64,000 bases of DNA from Spirometra erinaceieuropaei (Eukaryota; Platyhelminthes; Cestoda; Diphyllobothriidea; Diphyllobothriidae). A program made the translations under genes and the position numbers. Below the pieces are notes generated by a model. It saw only the letters and a list, made by a program, of their open reading frames with translations. It had not been told where the DNA came from and ran no database searches. The stretch is from the NCBI GenBank assembly GCA_902702965.1, contig CACRXP010000145.1, positions 807,685 to 871,684 of the forward strand, in the 5' to 3' direction. Positions 34,917-45,379 of the stretch are shown here, one piece after another; the first letter of the stretch is position 1, and every line of letters begins with the position of its first letter.

Positions 34917-35990
34917 CAACAGTTAGACGTTTCCAACATGTCCTCGCTGCCAACGCCGTTCCTCACACGAATCGGCCTTGTCGGACACCTTCAGATTCAA
35001 TGCAACGACAACCCGCCGAAGCCAACTTCTCATTCCACAAACATCCCTTATGTCAGCCCTGCTCAAACTCCACGACGACGACCACCAGCATCGCTGATGA
35101 TCCACTACCTATACTCCGCTAGCATCACGACCTCTAGCGATCCTCCCCGTCGATGGGACGACATCCAAAACCCCGCCATCCACTATCATCACATCAACAC
35201 TTCCACCTCCAGCGATGCGGACTCGGTCCATACCTGTCCTCATTGCGATCGCACGTCCGTCTCACACATGGACCTGATCGGTCACTTGCGGACCAGTGCC
35301 TGAAGCCCCCACATAAACTCGCGGTATCCACCTCAGCTGTCCGCACTGCCCCGCACTTTCACTCACCGCACGGGCCTACTAGACCTCATGCGTATCCACT
35401 ACAGCGGAATCCACCGCATTATCGACACATCTAGTACATCTTGCACATCCACCATGCCTAACCCAGTCAACAACTCAGCGCTCATTGTGCTCACCACCAC
35501 CACCACCACCACCACCACCACCACCACCACCACCACCACCACCACCACCACCACCACCACCACCACCACCACCACCACCACCATCGCCACCGAAACCGCA
35601 TTTGACTCTCGCATCCTTTCCTCCCTTCACTGTCCTCGTATATTCACCTCACACTTCGGCCCGGTCGGTCACTTGCGAATCCATCGCACAGGGACTGGCA
35701 AACCAGTGCCTGGATTCCCCACATACACTCGCCGCACCCGCCTTAATTGCTCTCACTGCCCCAGCACTTTCAGTCACTGCACTGGCCTACGAGGCCACAT
35801 AAGTATTCATGTAACCTGTAGTAGATCACCGCCGGTTAAGCCACATCATCACATCCCTCCTCATGAGCATCTGGAATGCACACCAACACAAACCATCAGC
35901 ACGCAACGCAAGCACTCATTTGCCACCTCCCAGTTAAGTGGAAAGTGTGCTTCTCGGCTCCTTCCCCACGCGGCTCCTCCGCTGCACGTG
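34917..35990 (+). pseudogene. C2H2 zinc-finger tail of RTE copy A
   Basis: At least four fingers of the C-x2-C-x12-H-x3-H type can be read with a few frame changes. They are LTRIGLVGHLQIQC (near 34955, first Cys pair eroded), TCPHCDRTSVSHMDLIGHLR (near 35230), LNCSHCPSTFSHCTGLRGH with ISIH following (near 35742), and a fourth near 35620-35690 split by a frameshift (HFGPVGHLRIHRTGTG). Spacers such as PTYTRRTRLNC recur between fingers. Such fingers at the C-terminus of a retroelement polyprotein plausibly bind nucleic acid during target choice or RNA packaging. That role is inference. Similar tails stand at 48.2-48.9 (minus), 43.3-43.9 (minus), 36.5-36.9 (plus) and 20.1-20.8 kb (minus). Confidence 0.85.
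35491..35583. repeat. ACC microsatellite inside the zinc-finger tail
   Basis: About 30 ACC triplets encode a Thr run in the tail's frame. They sit in the linker between fingers, where other copies have shorter Thr/Ser-rich linkers. Confidence 0.95.
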
Positions 35991-36009
35991 TGATCCGAGT
36001 TTTAGGTTA

Positions 36010-36440
36010 CCACGGTGCGCCAGGCGCCGTGGTTTGGGAGGTTGCCAACTGACAATGGGAGTCAGATCTTGCAGTCAGCCCAGTGTGTGCCTGTGTGTGT
36101 GGCAGACTGGTGGACTGAGAGTCAGGCTTCAATGGCTCCTCCTTAACGTGGCGTCTATGACACTCTCCACTTGCGATCCGAACGGGGTGTCGTAACACGT
36201 CTAGGAGCGGCCCCGGTCGCGCCAGCTCCCCGTGCCCTCCCCGACGTCCGGTCTTCTTGGCTTCGTCCTGGCACCGGGCCGGGGTGATGGATGAGGAGGA
36301 GAGAGTGCGGCAGACGCTATGCAACCCTGCACAAACTGATTCACGCGCAAGCCACTATCCCCACTTTCATCCTGCTGTGTGGCACACGGTGGAAGCCGCC
36401 GGCAGCAACGGTCGAACTGTTGTGTGTGTCACCGCTGTCG
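36010..36440 (+). repeat. noncoding 3' modules after the zinc-finger tail
   Basis: Module A (ttgggaggttgccaactga, agactggtggactgagagtc, gcgtctatgacactctcca) is followed by module B (gtccggtcttcttggcttcg, gagagtgcggcagacgct, aaactgattcacgcgcaagc, tgtgtggcacacggtggaa). The same order is found at 57.7-58.5 kb (plus) and, inverted, at 42.7-43.5 kb. Confidence 0.75.
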
Positions 36441-36980
36441 ATCACTGCTATCTTTATCATCTCTACCACAACCTCTACGGCGACGACGGCGACCACCACA
36501 GCTCCCACTCCCAGCACTGAGCAAAACGCCCTGGACGGTTCGTCTACCACCACCTTCATCATTTTCACTCCCACATCCAGCGATGTGGAGTCAGTCCCAA
36601 CTTGTCCTCATTGAGACCGCACATTCGCCCCACGCATCGGCCTGGTCGGCCGCTTGCGAACTCATCCCCCTGCGGCTGGTGCATCAGTCTCAGGGCCCCC
36701 CACATACTTCCACCGCACCCACCTTCACTGTCCACTCCGTCCACGGGCATTCATACACCTAATGGACCTACTTGGTTTCATGCGCATTTATGAAGACCTG
36801 TGGTAAATCACCGCGGACATGACCCCATCACCATACACTCCCCCATCAACACATGCAGCGCCCACGCACACCTCCAACACCCAAAATAATCGACACTTCT
36901 CACGCAAGTACGAAGCGCGCACTTCGGCCCCTTACTTCATGTGGTCCCTCTGCTGTGTGTGAGATTCGAGCGTTCGATCC
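36441..36980 (+). pseudogene. further zinc-finger fragment of the same family
   Basis: After a Thr/Ser-rich linker (TTTSTATTATTTAPTPS, near 36465), the finger CPH-stop-DRTFAPRIGLVGRLRTH (near 36597-36660) has a stop in place of the second Cys. A second finger (FIHLMDLLGFMRIY, near 36750) has lost its first His. It lies directly downstream of copy A's 3' modules and could be a second, truncated insertion or a tandem unit of the same array. Confidence 0.72.
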
Positions 36981-37324
36981 CTCCCGTGTGGGAAATCCTG
37001 GTGTGTGCGTATGGGGGGCCAGGTCGTGTGTGGCGTGCGCAGACGAGCCTTTCTTAGCTCTGTCAATCACTTTTCCCAATCTCGGGTTCAGTTGGTTGAC
37101 CGGCACGGACAGTCGACTGGCGCGCGGGATAGGGTGGAGCGGGTGAAATCGGCTCTCAGCGTATAACTCTTCACTATAAACAATCTGGCGTGATGGGAAA
37201 TATCATTGTGCTAAAAATCTTGGCTTGGAAGGTTGCCAACTGATGCATCAACTCATACCTCGCAGTCGGCCTGATTGTGCATTTTGTGAGTTGAGTGGGC
37301 GACTGGTGAACCGAGAGTCCGACT

Positions 37325-37905
37325 ACGAACAAGAGCTTTATTCGCCTGCCGTTTCGGATTTTCTCTTGAACCCATCATCAGAGACAGACACAGAAAAGGG
37401 TGACTCGTGCACAGGGGGTTGCAGTGTTTATAGGATGCAGTCACTATGCTACCACATACCTATAGCAATTATCCGCGCTCCCCTTCATCAAGGATTGTTG
37501 CCCGTTGGTGCGCTAATTGCTTGATGACCGAAATGCAAGTTGTTAATTGCTGAAATTTCATCACCCGTGTTGGATGCTGGTGTGATGATTGCTCGGTCGT
37601 CCAGCTCACCGGCTTGCGCTCTCCCCAAGTGGTTAATTACTTTGGCCAGCCTATGCCTCAGCATGGAATATGGAGCGGGGATGTCGTCGCACTTGTTGAT
37701 ATACTGAGGTCCCGTAAACCCTGACTCAAGCAACTCGCGGCTCACGCGGTATAGGTATGCGGTAGCATAGCGACTGCATCCTATAAATACTGCAACTTCC
37801 TGTGCACGAGTCACCCTTTTCTGTGTCTGTCTCTGATGATGGGTTCAAGTGAGAATCCGAAACGGTAGGCGAGTAAAGCCCTTGTTCCAGCTATCGTTTC
37901 TCCTT
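37325..37905. repeat. inverted repeat element, 135-bp arms
   Basis: The left arm (about 37325-37480) and right arm (about 37745-37905) are reverse complements with near 88 percent identity by eye. The loop is about 270-290 bp. The right arm reads gtgtctgtctctgatgatgg (37824-37843), then aatccgaaac, then the ttgttccagctatcgtttct block. The left arm is its inverse. The core is the same as at 3.6 and 14.2 kb. A minus-strand frame of 108 codons (37488-37814) crosses the loop and one arm, and I recognise nothing in it. Confidence 0.82.
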
Positions 37906-40048
37906 CTTCCGATCAACTAGTTCCTGAAACTCGCATCTTCGCTTGTATCGGCGGTCAGACTACGATTGCTTTTTCTTAATGGCAGTCTCTCACATATGTG
38001 AGGAAAAAGGACAAGGCTGCTAAAAGTCAGTTAGTCTGGCACCTCGACGCACCTACCCCCGTGGAATTTAGCGCAATGCCACTTGTAGTACAGGGGTTCA
38101 CAGCTCCGTATCCGGCTCCGTTAAAAAGGGCAAATTAGGAAGCATATTCAATACTCATGCTCTCTCGTTCAATTTTTTTTACTTTAACGAATGCACGAAG
38201 CTCGTCGGCACGTATTTTACCCACTTCCTGCACGCAGTACTCATAAATGTCGCTAGCCCGACAGCATGGGCTGCGTATTTCACTCATCTTAGTTGATATC
38301 GAGGCAGTTTTTGCTATATTTATTACTAGCGAGGGAGAGGATCAACTCACAGCTCATATAGTCAGATCTGCGCTGTTTTTAGCCAAACATTTAGGTACAA
38401 TCTCCCACCTCAGTCAAAACGTAGCTAGGCTCAACCACGACGGGTTCATCAAACAAAAATGACCTTTTTTGTTGGGGGTGTGCTGAAAAATCTCGTTCTA
38501 TTTTTTTCAGATCACAACCTGAAGTGCTTTTGAAGAACCAGCGCTTTTTTAGAATTTTTCCCGCATTCCTGGGCCGACCTAGGTGAAATCAAAGGGACCG
38601 CTGTAGACCGGGACCTATAATAAAATACGACAGATTGGGAAAATGGCATGGAGAATAGCCCATTAACGCACATCTTCCGATAAATTTTATACTGAATGCT
38701 TTGCGTTCTTCGCGAATTGTTTCCAGCGAACAAGACGGTTCGGGAAAACAGAGGAGCCAAATTCAAACAGGGTAATTTTCCATCTTAAAGTCATTTTTGG
38801 AAGCCGGATCTCGCATTTGGAAAAGCGATATTCGGGAGTTTTCTGATTGGAAGTAGCATCCCAATTATGTTTTAGCTACTGTAAGTAGTTTTCATACTTT
38901 TTGGTAAGGCAGTTTCACGGCATAAACTACTGACAGTCCGAGCAGCTGCTACTGCTATTAAAATCGGCCACTTTTTATCATAAAGCGGATTCAGTGACTT
39001 GCAGTTGGAATAACTCCGTTGAACGAAGCGATGGGGACGCTTTTGATTAGGACAATAATCTGTTGCACGCATAAAACAGAAGTTAAACCCAGACTCCCGA
39101 GATCACGCTACTTTCTCCTTTATGCCTGGGAACGCATGTTGTCGATTAAATCAAAGATAGCAGATGTTTCTCACTAACGCGGTGACGGATTGTTGAAAAT
39201 CATGCTCACTGCTGAAGTAATCTCTAAAATTGTTGGTGTTGAGCTTAATGATTTTGCGGGAGACTCACAAAGCGTGGACGCTTTTCTAAAACAAGGACCA
39301 ATCCAACCGTTATAATAAATAGTTGAAAATTTAAATTGGTAGATTTAGGTCCGAATTTCGCAATGTCATAAAGTGGAAAATGGCCATCTAATTCTCAACA
39401 GATAAATTTTTTGAATTATTTGTCACCTCCCCAGACTATTAAATCTGACACTAGTGATTCACAAGAATGCAGCTGTTGCCTTTTTCAAATAGTGCGTTTG
39501 TATGCAGCTTCCTGCTCTCTAGAGTGCCTAACATTAGAGGCGGACCTAGATCTTGGTTGGAAGGTAGTCCCTGGAAAACATTATTCAACAAACCATGACT
39601 TTTGTGCTTCTAAACGAGTAAAAATTTGTGCCATACTAGTGCACGTTTTAAGACAAAATCTACAGTTTTACGTTTCAACCGCACTTGGTCAAAAGTTCGC
39701 TTTGCTACTTTGACTGTTCATCCGTAAAAACGAAATGACTTTGAAGAGTGTAACATTCTGATGTCACTTGGGAGTGGTGTTCATGGATTCATCCTGATTT
39801 CAAGACGGAATAGGAGCAATTTCGTGTTGCCAATAGAGTCCCACTTCAGAGACCACGCAGGCAATAAGTTATTGATAAGTGCTTGTGGTTAAGGGTGGAT
39901 AGGACTAGAATGACCACTCCTGGCACATTTGATGTCGTCGTCGTCAACCAGTGGACGGCATCATCCCGGGTACTTTGTTCATCGAAGAGGGGAATCGAAT
40001 GCTCTTCCAGCGAGTCACGGGCTGGTGTCGGATCGACTGCAATTATAT
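37906..40048. other. no supported gene
   Basis: A short piece near 38058-38100 (tggaatttagcgcaatgcca, then tagtacagggg) matches the arm of the telomere-like palindrome at 42.2 kb. A 100-codon plus-strand frame at 39411-39713 is unrecognised. Nothing else was seen. Confidence 0.4.
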
Positions 40049-41949
40049 GTACAGTACGTGACCTATCTCATGAAACTTTGTGACAGAATCTGATAGGAGA
40101 ATTTAGGACGTTGTAAACGTTGCGCATTTTGCTTTCCCGCTCGGCTACCTTTAGCAAATGTCCTCGTCTTGTGCAGAAATTGTGGCCACGTAATTTTTTC
40201 AAGCAAAATGTTCGTTAATTTGGTCGAAAATGGTCGTCGCTGTATACGCGACCATTTTCCTACGCCAATACCTGTTCTGGACTTCGGTTGCCCATCTTAG
40301 TGGGCTTGTCCTTGGAAGGAGAGTAATCTCCTCCAGGGAGTTTCACTAAACAGAGGTTGCCAGACTTGAAAATTAATTTTTTGTCCCATGGTAACTGTGG
40401 TAATCAACTTCCTAAAACAAAGGTTATCGTAAGACAACCAGATGTTTTGTCGATTTATAGAATTCAGATCAGCAGATCTGTGCGATTTTGTGCCCTAAAG
40501 TGCAGTACCTACGCACACAGGCAATACTTCATTTAAATGGAGTACAATTGATTTGCTGTTTGGAAAATCCTACGTGTTGTCACAGGAACGACCACCACCG
40601 AACTGTCATTTTCAGCTTTGAGCATATTAAATATTACATTTTGTGCAGTCTAGCTTCTGCACATACCTAATTCAGAGATAGAACTAGCAAAACGTTAACA
40701 TCTCCAACAAAATAGCAATGTATATATAGCTACTCGGTCGTGCATTCATAATCATAGAATGGAGTGTAACGTTGATCAAAAACAATTCAAATGGTGGCAA
40801 TATAAAGAAGGAGACGTGTCCTTGCGTTTGCAGTCGAAAAATATCAGTATCTTTTAGCAAAGTGAAAGAAACGACCGAAAGTGCCAATTTTTTTCTTGAC
40901 CTCACTCTGTAGACAATTAAAGTACTCAGACATCCGCCAACGGAACGCAGTATCAAAGCATTCCTCATAGAAGTAATTTATTAGAGAACGTTTTCTGATT
41001 CGCTGTTGACTTTCGTTGTGGACGTCAGTTTTATCCGACGATGAGGGTTCCTGTTTGCGTAAGTCCTCAAATGTGACCCAGATGACGTTCTAAATGAAAA
41101 AGAAGTCCCAAACACTCGCTAATTTGGTAAATTCCTTTAAGAAGTACCTTATTTTAAAGCTTTATCAGACGCATAGTACATAATCTATCCTTATGGTCGA
41201 TCGGATTAAAACACTGAAAATCGTTAAATATTCACTGATAATTCAAGGCCGATCTGAAAGTCGGTGTAATTCTGAACGAACAAAAAGTACAAATTAATTT
41301 AACGGAAGAATAGTTCTCTTGATAAGCACAAAATGGTATGCTTACGATCACTCATACCAATTCTATTTAAAATTATTTGGCACTAGTCGGAACGGCAGCA
41401 TGTGACCATATGAAAACATTTGTTCCTATGATGTCCCTGTCAGCAAAATCGAGCGAAATCTTGCTTTTCTTATTGAACCGCATGTCAATTAATTCAAAAG
41501 ACTAAAAGATAGCATGAATCCTCGGGGAACTGGTTCGGAATCTATACTCACAATGTAGGCTGTTGGCAAGGTGCCATACCTGGAATTACACTAATTCTTA
41601 AAGGATATTTAAATGTGAACTTCACTAAAACATTATTTTTAGCTGTTATTCTAATTGTGCTTTCATATTCGTTCAGTTTTTTCCATGGGTAGACGTTTCG
41701 AAAAGTTAAAAATGAAGTTTACTAAATTGCAACCATTTTGACTTTTTCGGGATTTTGCGATTTTCTAAAAAAATTGACATTTTTAAACAACGCAGCATTG
41801 CTTTTATTATTTAGCATATGCTTTTAATTCTCTTAAACGTGTGCTTTATTAACATAGATATTGGGTCCACGGATTTGTGTCTGTTTGCAAGCGATTATCA
41901 ATCATTCGTAAATTTCGACACATTTCATGAATTAGGTCACCCACTGTAT
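40049..41949. mobile_element. possible longer member of the foldback family
   Basis: Only the ends match: the left gtacagtacgtgacctatct, then catgaaac, and the right, read in reverse, atacagtgggtgacctaatt, then catgaaat. This resembles the outer 35 bp of the foldbacks at 60 and 4.3 kb (agtgcgtgaccgatctcatg). The 1.8 kb between them is AT-rich and is not a palindrome. I see no transposase. It could be a larger relative or two unrelated solo ends. Confidence 0.4.
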
Positions 41950-42060
41950 CCGAAGTCATATAGGAATGCCGTTAGGCAATCTATCCAGCAAAATTCAACC
42001 CGGGAGTATGGACCCCCCAGCACAACAGGTGGCCTCGGGCTGAATCCCAGGGGTTATCAT

Positions 42061-42560
42061 ACCCAAACTGTAGCCTTAAACCTAACCCTTCTAGCCCTCA
42101 CCTTGACAACAACTCGCATAAACCTTACCCCCCTAACTCTAGCCCTAACCGTAACCCTAGTCCTAACCCTCCTGACACCAACTCTAACTGCAAACCCCCT
42201 TGGAATTTAGGGCAAGGCCACCCTAATATGAGGGTTAATATCCCCGTATCCAACCTCGAAACGAATAGGTTGGAATGCGAAATTGGTAAAGATTACACGT
42301 ATGAAACAATGACGCTGCCACATTTTCTACTTCGCTCTAAATTATCATTCGGTTGGGCGTACCCGTAGTGCAGGGGACCTTGATCTAAATTCCAATGGGG
42401 ATTAGAGTTGGTGGTAGCGTTGGAGTTGTTGCTAGGGTTAGGAAAGTTATTAGGGTCAGAATTAGGGAAAATGTTAGGATTCAGTTTAGAATGGGTTATG
42501 GCTGACGTTATGATGGCTAGCGAATGGGTTATGGGGCTAGAGTTATGGTTCGTACTAGGG
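42061..42560. repeat. palindrome with outward telomere-like arrays
   Basis: Degenerate CCCTAA units (42061-42190) lead to an arm at 42195-42225 (ccccttggaatttagggcaa, then ggccaccc). About 140 bp of spacer follows, then the inverse arm at 42368-42400 and degenerate TTAGGG units (about 42402-42560). The flanking frames rich in Leu/Thr or Gly/Leu are repeat products. Confidence 0.82.
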
Positions 42561-42714
42561 TTAAGGTTAAAGTTGGGTCATGGAAATATGTATCGTCTAG
42601 AATTTGGCCCTAGGCCACCGGCACAGACTTCGTGTCCGATCTATTGGTCAAATGATTTAGGAGGAAATATGGTCCGCCGTCGACTTCACTTCGGAAGGCC
42701 CCTAAACTGACTGA

Positions 42715-43850
42715 TTGTACTGACTGTGCAGTACACACTCGACAGCCAGACGATGTCCACTGTGTGCTCCACAACATAGTGAAAGCAGGAGCGGTGACTG
42801 GCGCGTGAATCAGTTTATAATGAGGACAGACTTGCGCAGTATCCGCCGCACTCTCTCTTTCTCCCCCACCAGGGTCCCGTGTTAAGACACAGTGAGAAAG
42901 ACCGGATGTGGGGGGAGAACGCAGGTGGGTGGCGCGGCCGGAAGCGCGACTAGACGTACCACCACACCCGCGGTCCGCAGGAGACACTTAACCAGGACTT
43001 TAACCAACAACAGCACAACAGGCCAGAAGGACGAGGGTGACTGCACAGCCATTCACGAGACCCGATGGGAGAGCAAGCGCATCTACCTGTAGGGAAATTA
43101 GGTGCCACTACACACCAGACTGCGAGGGCCATGGTTTGCAAATCATGGCAAAACAGACGCTCACAATACCTGAGGCCCAGAAGGGTGACGCACAGTCCTG
43201 CATTTGCCTGGGCCACCAGCCTTCAAAGGCTGGGTAACCAGTCAGTCATCGACGGAGAGGCATTGCCCATAAAACACACGCATCCCTCACATGCGCGAAA
43301 GTGTCCCAGATACCTTTAAGAAGGAGTCGCGACAGCCTGAATCTCAACCCAACGGTCCGTGCCTCCACACAAAAACATATAGCTGGGCAGACTGCGTGGA
43401 CTGAGTCGAGGCGTTAGTCGGCACCTTCCAAGCCACGGCGCTTGGCACACCGTAATAGTCTCAGGCTTGGATCTCACGCACAGCAGAGTAACCGCATGGA
43501 GAAGGAGCCGAGAAGCACACTTCCCATTTACATGGAAGGTGGCCGTTGAGTCCTTGCGTTGTGTGGGGATGGGTGATGTTGTTGTGTGGTCCAGGGGCTG
43601 GTGGGGGAAGGTGTGATGATGTGATGTAGCCGGCGGTGATCTGTCGCACGTTTTCACGAATGGGCATATGGTCTAGTAGGCCCATGCGGGGGCTGAAAGT
43701 GCAGGGGCAGTGAGAGCAGTTGAGGTGGACGCAACGCTGGCACTGGTTTGTCAGTCCCTGTGCGATGGATTCGTAAGTGACCGGCCAGGCCGATTTGTGA
43801 GGCGAATGTGCGATCGCAATTAGGACAGGCATGGACCGAGTCTACATGAC
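42715..43850 (-). pseudogene. zinc-finger tail fragment with complete 3' modules
   Basis: On the minus strand from about 43830, C-terminal pieces of fingers appear. IAIAHSPHKSAWPVTYESI and HLNCSHCPCTFSPRMGLLDH overlap in one frame, with the H-x3-H ending degraded to HMPIRE. The spacer and tail end follow (GHLPCKWEVCFSAPSPCG near 43570-43500), then module A (43480-43200) and module B (42960-42720). It is the clearest copy of the full downstream arrangement. No reverse transcriptase is attached. Confidence 0.78.
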
Positions 43851-44065
43851 TGGCGTTCGTAGTGGTGAGATTGATGTGTGACGGTGCGTCAGGATTGTGT
43901 GCGATGTTGGTGGGTGGAGAAGCCTCCGCAAGAGATTTTTAGGAGATGGAGGATGGCAATGAGTGATCAGTAGCTTGGTAAGCGTTGACGGCCGAGGTAA
44001 GGGACGAGGCAGAGGTGAACGGGGAGACATCAGGTGGTGTCGTTCAGGTGCTGAAGTTGGTTCGA

Positions 44066-44290
44066 AAATGTTCAAACCCTAACCCTAAGTCTAAGCCTAA
44101 GCCTAACCCTGACCCTAACCCTCACCTTAGCCATTACCGTAGCCCAAACCCCAACCTTAACCATAACCCTGATCCCAACCTTAACATTAAACGTAAACTA
44201 AACCGCAATCCAAACCCCAGCTCTAACCGAAACCCTTGAACTTAACGCAAACCCCAACCCTAAACTCAATTCTCAGCCTGACGCCAACTC
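44066..44290 (+). repeat. degenerate telomere-like CCCTAA array
   Basis: About 220 bp of CCTAAN-type units (caaaccctaaccctaagtct and onward) with many single changes. There is no inverted partner here. It abuts the zinc-finger 3' region on its left. Confidence 0.85.
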
Positions 44291-45373
44291 AAACCCCAAA
44301 AATAACCTACCTCCAAACCGAAACATCAAGTTACCCCTTTCCGTTTTAGCTTTAGCTACTTCCCCACTAACGATTTCTGCATGCCACTTCGGTTTACTTT
44401 ACTTGCAATGCCCCCATTGTGCTTACACTTGGGACCAGGACAGCGTAACCGACCCCTACCCTTTTTGAGGAAATACGCCAGCAGGTGTCAATAATGGCCG
44501 TCTGACAGCTAACAACGGCTAACTGAGGTGGCGCCTTCACCAAATCGCTGCTACCATATCCTCACCTCCCTATGAGCATTTCATGCCAGGACGTCTGGAA
44601 AAGAGGCATTTATACAGATCGCCGTGTCCGGAAGCCGTGATTTATGCATCCAAGGAGTAAAAAGATTTGCTAGCTTGCAGTGGTTGCTAACAACTGAGGT
44701 GTTTTTACCACAATGAGTGTCAGTCAGTATTCTTCACAATAAGTAAAAGTAAGCAAAGGCAGTATAGACGATGACGATTTGAGTGTTTACGAGGATTGGG
44801 AGAAAGCAGCATTACTTGGCTCCGGTGAGCTAGATGGAGACATTAAATCAAAGTTCTGTAAGCGAAGAAGAAATCTTGCCGTGGACGAAATATCCATGCC
44901 CAGAAACTCTTATTTTAAACATTGTATATACTTCTGTTTCTTTTGACGCCTGCGCAAGCAAAAATCCCATTTATTAATTTCAGCAATTTTAACGGCTTTA
45001 TGTACACTAATGGACGCCTGCCCTTTGGTGACATTTAAGTGCTCGTCGCGCGGTGTAATTGTGTTTAGAGGCCTTACTAATGGCCTATATAAACGATCTC
45101 GGAACAATTTTACGACAAAATCCAAGGACCGTGGTAGGCCGGTTTGGGATCCTTGATCATATACTAGGCGAAATGGACAGTCAAATGTCAGAAGAAAGTG
45201 CAACTACTGGCATATTCTGCAGTGACAGGGACACAGCCCAATGCTTCTTCGATTCCGGACTGGACCCCGCGTCGCAATTTTTGATTGATCTTGAAAGCAG
45301 ATTACTGAAGAAGCCGGAAAGCTTGTGAATGGTTTGATGGGAAAAGCAAAAAACTTCAGTTTTGGGTCAAATC

Positions 45374-45379
45374 TTTATT
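45374..45379 (-). promoter_or_regulatory. possible polyadenylation signal AATAAA
   Basis: A canonical hexamer on the minus strand about 100 nt downstream of the stop at 45480-45482 of the candidate gene, just past a CT/GA microsatellite in the presumed 3' untranslated region. Confidence 0.35.

Larger units (their letters stand above)
32378..36000 (+). pseudogene. RTE-like retrotransposon with C2H2 zinc-finger tail, copy A
   Basis: The order is that of an endonuclease/reverse transcriptase polyprotein. It starts with AELSKTRFSKRG (32380) from the start of the endonuclease, then KADKLVVLVFFN (the usual GDFN box is altered), [20 protein letters not shown] and MDHRLVIP. A clean linker frame runs to about 33760, then IPAEIYKHGG near 33752-33780, NGVKQGCVLGPI (33920), and the polymerase box FADDCA (about 34113). 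After that come several more shifts and the zinc-finger tail. Compared with copy B, about 365 bp are missing between IPAEIYKHG and the NGVKQGC block, which removes motif A with its catalytic Asp. Stops and shifts are frequent, so it is dead. RTE assignment is from memory of the family. Confidence 0.85.

Noticed and set aside
35399..35802. Poly-Val and poly-Pro proteins at 35399-35802
   Set aside because: They are other frames of the ACC repeat within the zinc-finger tail.
42061..42560. Chromosome-end fusion site
   Set aside because: The order is CCCTAA then TTAGGG, which is opposite to head-to-head telomere fusion, and the arms are a dispersed repeat.
44763..45284. Three plus-strand blocks (44763-44824, 44984-45133, 45223-45284) that also join in phase with GT/AG sites
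   Set aside because: They have no start, no polyadenylation signal and no recognisable peptide, and they overlap other open frames. The ease of building this model is a warning about the two minus-strand models I did report.
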